Source of the DNA: Leuconostoc palmae
GTDB lineage: Bacteria > Bacillota > Bacilli > Lactobacillales > Lactobacillaceae
DNA: 64,000 bases
Reading direction: 5' to 3'
NCBI RefSeq assembly: GCF_019656075.1
Contig: NZ_BPKZ01000001.1
Span: 202,717-266,716 of the forward strand
The notes beneath the pieces were generated by a model. It had not been told where the DNA came from. It did not search any database and worked only from the letters and a program-made list of their open reading frames with translations. This document shows positions 38,356-48,991 of the stretch, one piece after another. The position numbers and the translations under genes are program-made. The stretch's first letter is position 1, and every line of letters begins with the position of its first letter.

Positions 38356-38898
38356 TTACTTAGCAAATGGCATACCCAAGAGTGTCATTAATTCACGACC
38401 CTCTTCATCGTTCTGAGCAGTTGTAACAACAACAATATCTAACCCACGAACGCGATTAACTTGATCAAAGTCAATTTCTGGGAAAATCAATTGTTCACGA
38501 ATACCTAAAGTATAATTACCGCGACCATCAAATGCTTTTGATGATACACCACGGAAATCACGGACACGTGGTAATGAGATATTGATCAACTTATCTAAGA
38601 ATTCATACATACGTTCTCCACGCAATGTAACCTTAGTTCCAATTGACATACCTTCACGCAAACGGAAACCAGCGATTGATTTCTTTGCTTTTGTGATAAC
38701 TGGTTGTTGTCCAGCAATCAACTTCAATTCTGCAACCGCTTCATCCAAGTTTTTTGAGTTTGAAACTGCATCACCAACACCCATATTAAGAACAATTTTC
38801 TCAATTTTTGGTGCTTGCATTGGTGATGTAAAGTTAAACTTTTCGATCAAAGCAGGTTGAACTTCATTAACATATTTTTCTTTTAATGCGTTAGCCAT
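38356..38898 (-). CDS. rplE: 50S ribosomal protein L5
   Basis: L5 (180 aa) binds 5S rRNA and touches P-site t[68 protein letters not shown] and [15 protein letters not shown] are all typical. Confidence 0.97.
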   Translation of the reverse strand: MANALKEKYVNEVQPALIEKFNFTSPMQAPKIEKIVLNMGVGDAVSNSKNLDEAVAELKLIAGQQPVITKAKKSIAGFRLREGMSIGTKVTLRGERMYEFLDKLINISLPRVRDFRGVSSKAFDGRGNYTLGIREQLIFPEIDFDQVNRVRGLDIVVVTTAQNDEEGRELMTLLGMPFAK

Positions 38899-38922
38899 GA
38901 AAATGATTTCACCTTTCGATAA

Positions 38923-39231
38923 TTAGCCTAGTACGTTACCAGACTTTTTAGATACGCGAACTTTCTTGCCATCTTCAATCTTGAACGCAACTTTAGTTGG
39001 TTCGCTAGTTGAAGGGTCAAGCAATTGCACGTTTGATACATGAATAGGTGCTTCGATATCGATAACACCACCTTGTGGATATTCGTTAGAAGGCTTTTGA
39101 TGCTTCTTAACGATGTTCACGCCTTCGACAACAACGCGATCTTTTCCAGCAACAGTCTTAGTGATTGTGCCTTCTTTTCCCTTATCTTTGCCGGCAATGA
39201 CGCGAACCTTATCACCTGTTTTTACAAACAT
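38923..39231 (-). CDS. rplX: 50S ribosomal protein L24
   Basis: L24 (102 aa) starts 50S assembly. [20 protein letters not shown] is the KOW motif, followed by [16 protein letters not shown] and the C-terminal [12 protein letters not shown]. Confidence 0.97.
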   Translation of the reverse strand: MFVKTGDKVRVIAGKDKGKEGTITKTVAGKDRVVVEGVNIVKKHQKPSNEYPQGGVIDIEAPIHVSNVQLLDPSTSEPTKVAFKIEDGKKVRVSKKSGNVLG

Positions 39232-39254
39232 GATTTGGCTCCTCCTTGTCAGTA

Positions 39255-39623
39255 TTAGAGCACTTCTGGTGCCAATGATACGATACGCATATAGTCACTG
39301 TCACGCAATTCACGTGCAACAGGGCCAAAAATACGCGTCCCAACTGGTGACTTGTCGTCCTTAACGATAACAGCAGCATTTTCATCAAAGTTGATGTATG
39401 AGCCATCTGCACGTCGAACGTCAGAAACTGTACGAACGATAACAGCCTTTACGACGTCACCCTTCTTTACGTTACCACCAGGGATTGCTTGCTTAACTGT
39501 AGCGACAATCATGTCACCTACGCCTGCAAACTTACGGCCTGAACCACCGAGCACTTTAATCGTTAAGATTTCACGTGCGCCAGAGTTGTCAGCCACTTTT
39601 AAACGACTCTCTTGTTGAATCAT
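39255..39623 (-). CDS. rplN: 50S ribosomal protein L14
   Basis: L14 (122 aa) forms an intersubunit bridge. [50 protein letters not shown] and [24 protein letters not shown] match the family end to end. Confidence 0.97.
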   Translation of the reverse strand: MIQQESRLKVADNSGAREILTIKVLGGSGRKFAGVGDMIVATVKQAIPGGNVKKGDVVKAVIVRTVSDVRRADGSYINFDENAAVIVKDDKSPVGTRIFGPVARELRDSDYMRIVSLAPEVL

Positions 39624-39673
39624 GGTTCTTCCTCCTTAGTTAGCAATTAATTACGACGATTTGATAAATCGAA

Positions 39674-39940
39674 TTAAAGAATAACAGCCTCTTCAACGAT
39701 TTTAACCAAACGGAAGTGCTTAGTTGCAGACAAAGGACGTGTTTCCATAATTTGAACAATATCATTCATCTTAGCAGTATTGTTTTCATCATGGGCTTTA
39801 AACTTCTTTGTGTACTTAACACGCTTACCATATACTGGGTGTGTCACATAAGTATCAACAGCGACAGTGATTGTCTTGTCCATCTTATCTGAAACAACAC
39901 GGCCTTGGTAAACCTTACGAGCATTACGATCTTCACTCAT
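39674..39940 (-). CDS. rpsQ: 30S ribosomal protein S17
   Basis: S17 (88 aa), OB-fold 16S binder. [42 protein letters not shown] and [20 protein letters not shown]. Confidence 0.97.
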   Translation of the reverse strand: MSEDRNARKVYQGRVVSDKMDKTITVAVDTYVTHPVYGKRVKYTKKFKAHDENNTAKMNDIVQIMETRPLSATKHFRLVKIVEEAVIL

Positions 39941-39962
39941 TTTTCAGCTTCTTCCTTTCGTC

Positions 39963-40169
39963 TTATTTGTTGGCGTTTGCCAATTCTTGTGCACGGATAA
40001 CTGTTTTAACTCGTGCAATGTCCTTACGAACTTGTGCAATACGCGCCGTGTTTTCAAGTTGACCTGTGGCCAATTGGAAACGTAGGTTGAATAATTCTTC
40101 CTTGAATTCGGCTTCGCGCTTTTGCAAATCCGCAAGTGACAATTCTTTCAATTCACTTGCTTTAGCCAT
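39963..40169 (-). CDS. rpmC: 50S ribosomal protein L29
   Basis: L29 (68 aa) lies at the tunnel exit. [35 protein letters not shown] is the standard helix pair. Its ATG shares one base with the rplP stop. Confidence 0.97.
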   Translation of the reverse strand: MAKASELKELSLADLQKREAEFKEELFNLRFQLATGQLENTARIAQVRKDIARVKTVIRAQELANANK

Positions 40170-40582
40170 TATTCAGCCTCCCGAGCAATAATCTTCGTAC
40201 GTACAGGCAACTTGTGTTGTGCCAAACGTAATGCTTCACGTGCAGTAGCTTCAGGAACGCCACCAACTTCAAACATCACTTTGCCACGCTTAACTGGTTC
40301 AACCCAACCTTCAGGTGCACCTTTTCCGTTACCCATTCGAACACCGACACCTTTAGATGTATATGACTTGTGAGGGAAGATTTTAATCCAAACCTTACCA
40401 CCACGCTTCATATAACGTGTCATTGCAATACGGGCAGCCTCAATTTGACGATTGGTAATCCAGCTTGACGTTGTTGCTTGCAAGCCAAATTCACCGAACG
40501 CAACCGTCTTTCCACCTTTTGCTTCGCCACGCATGTGACCACGGTGTACACGACGGAATTTAACACGCTTTGGTACTAACAT
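40169..40582 (-). CDS. rplP: 50S ribosomal protein L16
   Basis: L16 (137 aa) organises the A-site region. [61 protein letters not shown] and the [17 protein letters not shown] loop [16 protein letters not shown]. Confidence 0.97.
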   Translation of the reverse strand: MLVPKRVKFRRVHRGHMRGEAKGGKTVAFGEFGLQATTSSWITNRQIEAARIAMTRYMKRGGKVWIKIFPHKSYTSKGVGVRMGNGKGAPEGWVEPVKRGKVMFEVGGVPEATAREALRLAQHKLPVRTKIIAREAE

Positions 40583-40596
40583 GTTTGCTTCCCTCC

Positions 40597-41268
40597 TTAC
40601 TTACTGTTCTTTTTTTGTGGCAAAACATCACCACGATAAATCCATGTCTTAATACCCAAGTTACCATAAGCAGTCATTGCTTCGTCCCATGAGTAATCAA
40701 TGTCGGCACGCAAAGTATGAAGCGGCACAGTGCCTTCAGTATATTGTTCGATACGTGCAATATCAGCACCATTCAAACGACCTGAAACCATAACTTTGAT
40801 ACCTTTTGCACCTGAACGTGTAGCACGTTGAATAGCTCCACGCATTGCACGACGGAAAGCAACACGGCGTTCCAAATCTCCGGCAATTTGTTGTCCAACC
40901 AAATGCGCTGACAAATCAGGCTTCTTAATTTCCACGATATTGATGAACACGCGCTTTGAGCGACCTTTTTCATCAGTATCTGTTAGCTTAGCTAATTGTG
41001 TGCGAAGCTTTTCAACTTCTGATCCACCCTTACCGATAACCATTCCTGGCTTAGCAGTGTGAATAGATACATCTACACGTGACTTAGTGCTACGTTCAAT
41101 TTCAATGCGATCAACTGCGGCATCAGCTAAATTCTTTTCGATATACTTACGGATACGTAAGTCTTCGTGAAGTTGGTTAGCATAGTCAGCCTTATCAGCA
41201 AACCACTTTGCATCCCAGTCGCGAATAACGCCAACACGGAATCCAGTAGGGTTAATCTTTTGACCCAT
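40597..41268 (-). CDS. rpsC: 30S ribosomal protein S3
   Basis: S3 (223 aa) forms the mRNA entry tunnel with S4 and S5. [23 protein letters not shown], the KH-domain loop [17 protein letters not shown], and [29 protein letters not shown]. It shares one base with the rplV stop. Confidence 0.97.
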   Translation of the reverse strand: MGQKINPTGFRVGVIRDWDAKWFADKADYANQLHEDLRIRKYIEKNLADAAVDRIEIERSTKSRVDVSIHTAKPGMVIGKGGSEVEKLRTQLAKLTDTDEKGRSKRVFINIVEIKKPDLSAHLVGQQIAGDLERRVAFRRAMRGAIQRATRSGAKGIKVMVSGRLNGADIARIEQYTEGTVPLHTLRADIDYSWDEAMTAYGNLGIKTWIYRGDVLPQKKNSK

Positions 41269-41624
41269 TACTTTGCCTCCTTCTCAGCAACCACAATAGT
41301 AATGTGGCTTGTGCGCTTGTTGATAGGTGAAGCAGAACCCTTGGCACGTGGACGGAAACGCTTAAGCGTAGGTCCTTCGTTTGCAAAAGCTTCCTTCACA
41401 ATAAGATCTTCTCTGTCCATTGAGAAGTTGTTTTCAGCATTAGCAACTGCTGAGTTCAAAACCTTGTAAATATCTTCAGTAGAAGTGTTAGGTAGGAACT
41501 TCAAAATTGCGTATGCTTCGTTAACGCTCTTACGACGAATAGTATCAAGAACTAAGCGTGCCTTACGTGGGGCAACGCGAACAATCTTGGCTGTCGCGCG
41601 AGCTGAAGTAATTTGTTCAGCCAT
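41268..41624 (-). CDS. rplV: 50S ribosomal protein L22
   Basis: L22 (118 aa); its beta hairpin lines the peptide tunnel at the macrolide constriction. [37 protein letters not shown] and the loop [30 protein letters not shown] are intact with no resistance-type duplication. Confidence 0.97.
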   Translation of the reverse strand: MAEQITSARATAKIVRVAPRKARLVLDTIRRKSVNEAYAILKFLPNTSTEDIYKVLNSAVANAENNFSMDREDLIVKEAFANEGPTLKRFRPRAKGSASPINKRTSHITIVVAEKEAK

Positions 41625-41640
41625 TTTTCAATTTCCTCCT

Positions 41641-41922
41641 TTATTTTTTACCAGTCTTTTTATCATCAGCCTTGTGGCCTTTGAATGTACGAGTTGGCAC
41701 AAATTCACCTAACTTGTGACCAACCATGTCTTCTTGCACAAATACTGGAACGTGCTTGCGACCATCATAAACGGCAATTGTAAAGCCGATAAAGCTTGGG
41801 AAGATTGTCGAACGACGTGACCAAGTTTTGATCACTGACTTCTTTTCAGAATCTACTTGCGCTTCAATCTTCTTAAGCAAGTGTGGGTCCGCAAATGGTC
41901 CCTTTTTTAAACTACGAGCCAT
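41641..41922 (-). CDS. rpsS: 30S ribosomal protein S19
   Basis: S19 (93 aa), head protein next to S13. [43 protein letters not shown] and [16 protein letters not shown]. Confidence 0.97.
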   Translation of the reverse strand: MARSLKKGPFADPHLLKKIEAQVDSEKKSVIKTWSRRSTIFPSFIGFTIAVYDGRKHVPVFVQEDMVGHKLGEFVPTRTFKGHKADDKKTGKK

Positions 41923-41939
41923 TAGTTGTCTCCTTTCCC

Positions 41940-42773
41940 TTACTTACTCTTACGACCGCGAACGATAAACTTCGTTGAAGCCTTCTTCTTATCGCGAGTC
42001 TTCTTACCAGCAGTCTTCTTACCCCATGGTGACATAGGACTTGGACGACCAACTGGAGCTTTACCTTCACCACCACCGTGTGGGTGATCGTTAGGGTTCA
42101 TAACTGATCCACGAACATGTGGACGCTTACCACGCCAACGGTTACGGCCAGCTTTACCCCAGTTAATTAATGAATGTTCAGAATTACCAACTTCACCAAT
42201 TGTTGCACGATTAGTTGCTAGAACTAGACGTACTTCACCAGAAGTAAGACGTACAATGATATACTTACCGTCTTTACCAAGAATTTGAGCTGAAGTTCCA
42301 GCTGAACGTGCCAATTGACCGCCCTTTCCTGGCTTCAATTCGATATTGTGAATCAAAGTACCTTCAGGAATATTGCTTAATGGCAAGGCATTGCCGACCT
42401 TGATGTCGGCATCAGGACCAGATTGCACTTTATCTCCAACCTTTAATCCCTTTGGCGCCAAGATATATGACTTGATACCATCTTCATAAACAAGCAAAGC
42501 AATGTTTGCTGTACGATTTGGATCGTATTCGATAGCCTTTACAGTAGCTGTCTTGTTATCTTTAATACGCTTAAAGTCTACCAAACGGTAGGCTTGCTTG
42601 TGTCCGCCAGCATGGTGACGAACTGTCATACGACCAGAGTTATTACGTGCACCAGTCTTTGACTTTTTTGCCAACAAGCTCTTTTCGGGCGTTGACTTCG
42701 TGATTTCAGAGAAATCTGAAGCCGTCATGTTACGACGTCCGTTCGAGGTTGGCTTATACTTCTTGATAGCCAA
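41940..42773 (-). CDS. rplB: 50S ribosomal protein L2
   Basis: L2 (277 aa) is needed for subunit association and peptidyl transfer. [37 protein letters not shown] segment, [17 protein letters not shown], and the catalytic-region loop [24 protein letters not shown] with the conserved His. Confidence 0.97.
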   Translation of the reverse strand: MAIKKYKPTSNGRRNMTASDFSEITKSTPEKSLLAKKSKTGARNNSGRMTVRHHAGGHKQAYRLVDFKRIKDNKTATVKAIEYDPNRTANIALLVYEDGIKSYILAPKGLKVGDKVQSGPDADIKVGNALPLSNIPEGTLIHNIELKPGKGGQLARSAGTSAQILGKDGKYIIVRLTSGEVRLVLATNRATIGEVGNSEHSLINWGKAGRNRWRGKRPHVRGSVMNPNDHPHGGGEGKAPVGRPSPMSPWGKKTAGKKTRDKKKASTKFIVRGRKSK

Positions 42774-42795
42774 TGTCTTTTCCTCCTATTTAGAA

Positions 42796-43083
42796 TTAAC
42801 CTTCGTTAAAAATTTGAATATCTTTTGAATCTTTAGACAACGTTACTGTTGCCTTCTTCAACTTACGTGTGTAACCAACATAACGACCTTGACGCTTTTT
42901 CTTACCGCGAACGTTAGCTGTGTTCAAACCACTCACTTGAACGTCGAAGATCTCTTCAATTGCCTTCTTAATTTCAGGCTTTGTTGCGCGAGTATCAACT
43001 TCAAACACATAACGCTTGCGTTCTGTTTGTGCCATTGAAGCTTCAGTGATAATCGGGCGACGGATAATATCGCGTGCATCCAT
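42796..43083 (-). CDS. rplW: 50S ribosomal protein L23
   Basis: L23 (95 aa) is the tunnel-exit docking site for trigger factor and [31 protein letters not shown], then [29 protein letters not shown]. It shares a base with the rplD stop. Confidence 0.97.
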
Positions 43084-43706
43084 TAGGCAAGACCTCCTTG
43101 GATTTCTTCGATTGATGATTGAACAATCACCAGCTTATCTGCATTAACAACGTCGAGTACGTTGATACCCTTTGTTGTCATAACTTGAACGTTAGCCAAG
43201 TTACGTGCTGACAAGATTGCGTTTTCGTTGTCTTCATCAACAACTACTAATGTCTTTGTGTCAACTGACAAGTTAGCCAAAACTTTCTTGAAGTCTTGCG
43301 TCTTTGGTGCTTCGAATGACAAAGCATCAACAACTACTAACTTACTTTCAGCAACTTTTTGTGACAAAACTGACTTCAAAGCCAATTGGTATGCCTTACG
43401 GTTGATACGGTATGCGTATGAACGTGGTGTAGGGCCAAAAACAATACCACCGCCACGGAATTGTGGTTCGCGAATTGAACCGGCACGTGCACGACCAGTA
43501 CCCTTCTGCTTCCAAGGCTTACGTCCACCACCAGATACCGCTGAACGGTTCTTGACAGCGTGTGTACCTTGACGCATTGATGCGCGTTGCATCAAAACTG
43601 CATCAGTAATAACGGCGTTGTTAGGTTCGATGGCGAAAACTGCGTCGTTCAATTCGATTTCAGCAGCTTGACTACCATCTTGCTTTAATACAGCAACTTT
43701 AGTCAT
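43083..43706 (-). CDS. rplD: 50S ribosomal protein L4
   Basis: L4 (207 aa); its loop lines the exit tunnel. The loop [20 protein letters not shown] is intact, followed by [33 protein letters not shown]4 also regulates S10 operons in some bacteria; whether it does here is unknown. Confidence 0.97.
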
Positions 43707-43738
43707 GATTGATTGTTCTCCTTTCTATATATTTTATA

Positions 43739-44422
43739 TTAAGCTTCTTCAGCTGTAGCAGGTGTAGCCACACCAGCCATCTTAACTTCAGGATGCTTTG
43801 CGTTAACTTTAACTGTTGACTTGATAGTCAATAGTGACTTGTTGGCACCAGGAACATTGCCCTTCAACAACAACAAGTTGTTTTCAACATCAACGTGAAC
43901 AATAGCAACATTTTGCATTGTACGCTTATTGTTACCCATGCGACCAGGCAATAGCTTACCCTTAAATACGCGGTTGATGATTGCACCCATTGAACCAGGA
44001 CGACGGTGGTAGCGAGAACCGTGGGCCATAGGACCACGTGATTGTCCAAGCTTTTTAATAGCACCCTGGAAGCCATGTCCCTTTGTGATACCGGTTACGT
44101 CGACGTAATCACCTGCTTGGAATGTGTCAACCTTAATTTCATCCCCTGCGTTAAATTCGCCTTCCGCATCGCGGATTTCACGAACGTAGCGCTTAGGGGT
44201 CGTGTTTGCTTTAGAAGCGTGACCTTGTTCAGGTTTGTTTGACAAAACTGCGCGCTTGTCTTGGTAACCAAGTTGGATAGCATTATAACCATCAGTTGCA
44301 ACATTTTTTACTTGTAATACAACGTTTGGTGTAGCTTCAACAGCAGTTACGGCGATCAATTCACCAGATTCTGTGAAAACCTGAGTCATACCGACTTTAC
44401 GGCCTAAGATACCTTTAGTCAT
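43739..44422 (-). CDS. rplC: 50S ribosomal protein L3
   Basis: L3 (227 aa) reaches the peptidyl-transferase centre. [41 protein letters not shown], the loop [13 protein letters not shown] and [19 protein letters not shown]. The C-terminus carries an extra Ala/Thr-rich tail ([11 protein letters not shown]). Confidence 0.97.
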   Translation of the reverse strand: MTKGILGRKVGMTQVFTESGELIAVTAVEATPNVVLQVKNVATDGYNAIQLGYQDKRAVLSNKPEQGHASKANTTPKRYVREIRDAEGEFNAGDEIKVDTFQAGDYVDVTGITKGHGFQGAIKKLGQSRGPMAHGSRYHRRPGSMGAIINRVFKGKLLPGRMGNNKRTMQNVAIVHVDVENNLLLLKGNVPGANKSLLTIKSTVKVNAKHPEVKMAGVATPATAEEA

Positions 44423-44493
44423 GACTAATCTCCTTATTTTTTTAAATATTATTATTCTCTTTTTAAAAGAATGGTAAAATGCAATTCAATGAA

Positions 44494-44802
44494 TTACAAT
44501 TTAATTTCAATCGCAACACCTGATGGCAATTCAAGCTTACGCAATGCGTCAACTGTCTTGTCAGTAGGGTTCACAATGTCGATCAATCGCTTGTGCGTAC
44601 GCATTTCGAATTGCTCACGACTATCCTTATGCTTATGTGGTGAACGTAGAATTGTGTACAATGTACGTTCTGTTGGCAATGGGATAGGACCAGCAATTTC
44701 TGCACCTGTGCGCTTAGCTGTCTCAACAATCTTTTCTGCTGATTGGTCTAAGATACGGTGTTCGTATGCCTTCAAACGGATACGGATCTTCTTTTGTGCC
44801 AT
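44494..44802 (-). CDS. rpsJ: 30S ribosomal protein S10
   Basis: S10 (102 aa), also NusE in antitermination. [67 protein letters not shown]. First gene of the 23-gene S10-spc-alpha run, with GAGGAGG before the ATG. Confidence 0.97.
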   Translation of the reverse strand: MAQKKIRIRLKAYEHRILDQSAEKIVETAKRTGAEIAGPIPLPTERTLYTILRSPHKHKDSREQFEMRTHKRLIDIVNPTDKTVDALRKLELPSGVAIEIKL

Positions 44803-45000
44803 TATTTTGTGCCTCCTCGTTGATTTTGTAAATCAGCTAACTTCGATTAAAAACCGACAACACTGCTTGTGTTTTGCGCGCCCATGGCAACGCGGCCGCG
44901 CGTGTCGCAACCTTAATCATCATCGCTAAATATTGATACACCAGGCTTTCGGTAGGTTTATATGACTACTGTTCCAAAAGCGTACTTAACTACTTTAACA
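44803..45000 (-). promoter_or_regulatory. S10 operon leader with GC-rich hairpin element
   Basis: A 267-base region precedes rpsJ. A TTGATA / TAAGTA pair with a 16-base spacer lies near 45011-44984 on the minus strand. The leader contains a markedly GC-rich block at 44876-44909 including the palindrome CGCGGCCGCG and arms GCGCG / CGCGC that can form a strong hairpin. A second stem (AACAC...GTGTT) follows. The architecture suits leader-mediated control of ribosomal protein synthesis; no specific ligand can be named. Confidence 0.45.
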
Positions 45001-45043
45001 GATTTATCAAGACATAGCAAGCTTTTAAGAAACTTTTTTTAAA

Positions 45044-45071
45044 AAAATCTAGCAGATATCTGCTAGATTTT
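45044..45071 (-). terminator. potABCD terminator
   Basis: A perfect 28-base palindrome with arms AAAATCTAGCAGAT and its complement, overlapping the potD stop and followed by T on the minus strand. Confidence 0.8.
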
Positions 45072-46149
45072 ATCGTTGTGTCATTTTAAATTCTAAAAAT
45101 GCGTCATTATATTTTTCAGTCCACTTTTGTCCTAAATTATCATAAACTTGCAAATGGCTCACTGTTCGTTCATCAGGATAGAATTGTTTATCATTTCGAA
45201 TATCCTTAGGCAAAAAACTCAATGCTTTTTTATTTGGTGTAGCATATCCAATATACTTGGCGTTTTGCGCCGCATTTTCAGGATTACTCATGAAGTTAAT
45301 AAACGCATATGCAGCATCTTTATGCTTAGCAGTTTTTGGCATGACAATATTATCGAACCATAAATTGGAGCCTTCAGTTGGCACAACATAATGCAAATGA
45401 CTATTATTGCTTAATGCTTCTGATGCCTCCCCTGAATATGTGACTGCTATGGCTGCTTCATTTTGAGCCATATACATTTTTATTTCATCAGCAATCACAG
45501 CTTTTACATTAGGCATTAACGCTGTTAACTTTGCCTGAGCCGCAGCTAAATCAGCCTCTGACTTATCATTCACCGATTTATTTTGTGTTATGAGAGCAAT
45601 ACCTAAGGCATCACGCGCTGAATCAATCAGCATAATTTGATTCTTAAACTGCGGTGACCACAAATCATCCCAATGCTGCACTTGATTGGCTTTTACGTAC
45701 TTATCATTGTATATAATACCCAAGGTACCCCAGAAATAAGGCAACGAATACTTATTATTTTTATCAAAAGACTGATTCATAAATCGAGAGTCATAATTAG
45801 ACAGTCCCGTTAATCTAGAATGATCTAGCGGTAATAGTAAATTTTCACTCTTCATTTTTTGGATCATATAATCAGATGGTATTGTCAAATCATATGATGT
45901 ACCGCCCTGCTTAATTTTAGTATACATTGCTTCATTGGAATCAAAAGTTTCATAGCTGACTTTATAACCTGTTTCTTTAGTAAATTTTGTCAATAAATCA
46001 GGATCAATATAATCACCCCAATTGTACAAATTTAACACCTTGTCAGATGATTCTCCTGTACCCGTCTTCATTGCTAGGTATCTCTGTATACCAAACAATA
46101 TTATGACGATAGTAATAATGGCAATAATACCTGTAATAAGTTTTTTCAT
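45070..46149 (-). CDS. potD: spermidine/putrescine-binding protein PotD
   Basis: Extracellular substrate-binding protein of the polyamine ABC importer. 359 residues with an N-terminal hydrophobic segment (about residues 4-22) but no lipobox cysteine, so it is probably held by an uncleaved signal anchor. The mature part has LNLYNWGDYIDPDLLTKFTKETG, DLTIPSDYMIQKM, LPYFWGTLGIIYND and EGSNLWFDNIVMPKTAKHKDAAYAFINFM, all PotD/PotF-like. Last gene of potABCD, two bases after potC. Confidence 0.94.
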   Translation of the reverse strand: MKKLITGIIAIITIVIILFGIQRYLAMKTGTGESSDKVLNLYNWGDYIDPDLLTKFTKETGYKVSYETFDSNEAMYTKIKQGGTSYDLTIPSDYMIQKMKSENLLLPLDHSRLTGLSNYDSRFMNQSFDKNNKYSLPYFWGTLGIIYNDKYVKANQVQHWDDLWSPQFKNQIMLIDSARDALGIALITQNKSVNDKSEADLAAAQAKLTALMPNVKAVIADEIKMYMAQNEAAIAVTYSGEASEALSNNSHLHYVVPTEGSNLWFDNIVMPKTAKHKDAAYAFINFMSNPENAAQNAKYIGYATPNKKALSFLPKDIRNDKQFYPDERTVSHLQVYDNLGQKWTEKYNDAFLEFKMTQR

Positions 46150-46150
46150 A

Positions 46151-46978
46151 TTATAAACCTTCCGACGCAGGCAAAACTAAGCGTGTTCCTTGTTTTTTAT
46201 TTCGTCCAGAGCGTGACGATATAGCATAATAAACTAACACAAGTATCAAAGAAACCAAGAACATCATCGCTGATAGTGCATTAATTTCAAGACTCACACC
46301 TTGACGCGCGCGGGAATAAATTTCAACTGATAATGTTGAAAAACCATTACCAGTAACGAAGAAAGTTACAGCAAAATCATCCAAAGAGTATGTAAAAGCC
46401 ATAAAAAATCCTGCTAAAATGCCTGGTGAAATAACTGGTAAGATAACACGGGTTAACATTTGCCAGTTATTAGCTCCCAAGTCTTTTGCTGCCGCAACAA
46501 GCGATCGATTCATTTCTTGTAATCGAGGTAAAACCATTAACACAACAATGGGAATGCTAAATGCAATATGGGAAAGTAAAACTGATGTGAACCCCAATGA
46601 AAATCCCATGACCGTAAAAAGAATTAAAAATGATGCACCAATGATGACATCAGGTGATACCAATAAAATATTGTTTAACGATAAAAAAACATTTTTAACC
46701 AATTCATGGTTTAAATTATATATATATAATGCACCAGCAGTCCCAATCATGCTAGCTAACAAAGAAGACAGCAATGCGACTAGAAATGTGTTAACCACAA
46801 TTTCTAAAATTCTGGTATCTGCAAACAACTCCACATAATGTTTGAGAGAAAACCCCTCCCAACCTTGCATAACATCCCCTGAATTAAATGAATAAATAAC
46901 CAAGAAAAAGATTGGCAAATATAATATTACAAACATAAACCACAGGTAAATATTCCCCCATTTCACGTTTTTACTCAT
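46151..46978 (-). CDS. potC: spermidine/putrescine ABC permease PotC
   Basis: About 275 residues, six spans. The EAA loop that docks the ATPase is AAAKDLGANNWQMLTRVILPVISPGILAG. I place the start at ATG 46978, preceded by GAGGAA and overlapping the potB stop by eight bases (ATGAGTAA). A longer frame to 47020 is possible but has no ribosome binding site. Confidence 0.93.
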   Translation of the reverse strand: MSKNVKWGNIYLWFMFVILYLPIFFLVIYSFNSGDVMQGWEGFSLKHYVELFADTRILEIVVNTFLVALLSSLLASMIGTAGALYIYNLNHELVKNVFLSLNNILLVSPDVIIGASFLILFTVMGFSLGFTSVLLSHIAFSIPIVVLMVLPRLQEMNRSLVAAAKDLGANNWQMLTRVILPVISPGILAGFFMAFTYSLDDFAVTFFVTGNGFSTLSVEIYSRARQGVSLEINALSAMMFLVSLILVLVYYAISSRSGRNKKQGTRLVLPASEGL

Positions 46979-47813
46979 GAAGTGTTCCTCGCTTTCTACC
47001 AGTACGACGGATACGATCACGCGTCAAGATCATTGTAATCACCATAGCAACAATTAAAATAACACCAATAGTTGAACCCAGTTGCCAATTTTGAGTCACC
47101 AAGAAATGTTCTTCGATAGCTGTACCTAATGTAATTACTCTGTTGCCACCAATTAATCTTGTAATCATAAATAAAGATAGACTGGGAATAAATACCGCTT
47201 GGATACCGGCTTTAACACCAGGCATCGAAAGCGGCAGAATAATACGCTTTAAAGTTTGCCATTTATTAGCACCTAAATCCCGACTCGCTTGTTCTAGACG
47301 TGGATTAATTTCAGCCAGAGAATTAAAAATAGGCAGAATCATAAACGGAATTTCAATATAAGCTGCAACTAACAAAAAACTCCAATCAGAAAATAATAGC
47401 TGTTGAGGTACTATGCCAAATAGACCAATAAAATTGTTAACCGTACCTGATTTAGATAGTAACCCTATAAATGCGTACGTTTTCAATAACAAATTTATCC
47501 ATGTTGGTAAAATAATCAACAGCAACCAAAACTGTTTTTGTTTTAATTGATTAAGCAAGTAAGCCATTGGATAACTAATAACTAACGTAATAGCAGTAAT
47601 TAGAAAAGAATACCAAACTGAGTTAAAAGTCATTCTCAGATATGTCCCACTGCCAAAATAGGTGGCATAGTTTTTCAGTGTGAAGTGACCATTTGGCGTT
47701 GTTAAAGACTGGAAGAGCAACAATATTAGTGGTGCTACAACAAATAAAATAAGCCATATACTATAAGGAATAAGATAAAAAAGTTGTCTTTGTCGTTTAC
47801 TTTTCGTCATCAT
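46971..47813 (-). CDS. potB: spermidine/putrescine ABC permease PotB
   Basis: About 280 residues with six spans. The EAA loop reads [29 protein letters not shown]. Starting at ATG 47813 gives GAGG nine bases upstream, lying inside the end of potA; an ATG 15 bases earlier is in frame. It pairs with PotC to form the channel. Confidence 0.92.
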   Translation of the reverse strand: MMTKSKRQRQLFYLIPYSIWLILFVVAPLILLLFQSLTTPNGHFTLKNYATYFGSGTYLRMTFNSVWYSFLITAITLVISYPMAYLLNQLKQKQFWLLLIILPTWINLLLKTYAFIGLLSKSGTVNNFIGLFGIVPQQLLFSDWSFLLVAAYIEIPFMILPIFNSLAEINPRLEQASRDLGANKWQTLKRIILPLSMPGVKAGIQAVFIPSLSLFMITRLIGGNRVITLGTAIEEHFLVTQNWQLGSTIGVILIVAMVITMILTRDRIRRTGRKRGTLHE

Positions 47814-48912
47814 TAGAATCATCCTCATAACTTTCTAAACGAGCATCAAAGTCGTCTTCTGATTCATTGAAACGCATAATATGGATGTCTTCTGGATCAA
47901 AAGTCAGTCCTACACGTTCCCCTACTAATGATTTATTAGTTGCTTGAACTTGCCATTCATTTCCATCATCGTCTATCGCTGTTATTTCATAGTAATCTCC
48001 TCTAAACGATTGATCGTCAATCGTCACAATAAGTTTTCCATTTTCCACAGTTGTTAAGTCTAGATCTTCTGGACGAATCACAACCTCAACCCTTTCGTTT
48101 GGTCGCATTCCTGCATCGACATTTTCAAAATCTTTTCCTGTGAAATGAACCAGATAATCAGATTTCATAATGCCCTCTAGAATATTCGATTCACCAATAA
48201 AATCAGCAACAAAGTGATTAATGGGTTCATCATAAATATCTTCCGGCGATCCATTTTGTTGAATGACCCCATCATTCATGACAAAAATCCAATCAGACAT
48301 AGCCAACGCTTCTTCTTGATCATGTGTTACAAAGACAAATGTGATACCTAATCTTTGTTGAATTTCTCGTAATTCGTATTGCATATCTTTTCTTAATTTA
48401 TAATCAAGGGCGGAAAGTGGCTCATCGAGCAATAACACTTCGGGATCATTAGCCAATGCCCTAGCAATAGCGACTCGTTGACGTTGCCCACCAGAAAGCT
48501 CATTAATATCTCGATCAGCATATTCACTTAATTTAACTAAATCAAGCATCTCAGCGACCTTGGTCTTAATTTGACTTTTGCTCATTCCTTTAATGCTTGG
48601 TCCAAAAGCAACATTATCAAAGACGTTCATATTTGGGAAAAGACCATAGTCTTGAAAAACTGTGTTCATATTGCGCTTTTCTACAGGAACATTATTAATA
48701 ATATCTCCTTCAAATAAAATATCACCATGTGTAGCCGTTAGCTGCCCAGATATTAGGTTCAAAATAGTTGTTTTACCTGAACCCGAAGGACCTAACAATG
48801 TGTAAAACTTGCCAGCTTCTAATTCAAGATCAATATTTTTCAATACTTCGTTATCATCGTAAGACAGCCCTACATTTTTAAATTCAATAATTGCTGTTGG
48901 TACATTTGCCAA
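47797..48912 (-). CDS. potA: spermidine/putrescine ABC ATPase PotA
   Basis: ATPase of the polyamine importer, about 371 residues. Walker [11 protein letters not shown]-loop [11 protein letters not shown], signature [15 protein letters not shown], Walker [13 protein letters not shown], switch His VTHDQEEAL. Residues beyond about 250 form a TOBE-type regulatory domain. I favour the TTG at 48912 because GAGGG lies seven bases upstream. An in-frame TTG at 48936 lacks a ribosome binding site and sits close to the probable -10 (TACAAT near 48945). Confidence 0.92.
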   Translation of the reverse strand: MANVPTAIIEFKNVGLSYDDNEVLKNIDLELEAGKFYTLLGPSGSGKTTILNLISGQLTATHGDILFEGDIINNVPVEKRNMNTVFQDYGLFPNMNVFDNVAFGPSIKGMSKSQIKTKVAEMLDLVKLSEYADRDINELSGGQRQRVAIARALANDPEVLLLDEPLSALDYKLRKDMQYELREIQQRLGITFVFVTHDQEEALAMSDWIFVMNDGVIQQNGSPEDIYDEPINHFVADFIGESNILEGIMKSDYLVHFTGKDFENVDAGMRPNERVEVVIRPEDLDLTTVENGKLIVTIDDQSFRGDYYEITAIDDDGNEWQVQATNKSLVGERVGLTFDPEDIHIMRFNESEDDFDARLESYEDDSNDDEK

Positions 48913-48953
48913 TTCACAACCCTCACTTTTAGTCAATAGCTATATTGTAACAA

Positions 48954-48991
48954 GAAAAGAAAGTAACTTCACGTGAAGTTACTTTCTTTTC
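48954..48991 (-). terminator. terminator after the broken MFS gene
   Basis: A perfect 38-base palindrome (arms GAAAAGAAAGTAACTTCAC and complement). It ends the MFS transcript and overlaps the region where the pot promoter should lie. Confidence 0.75.
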
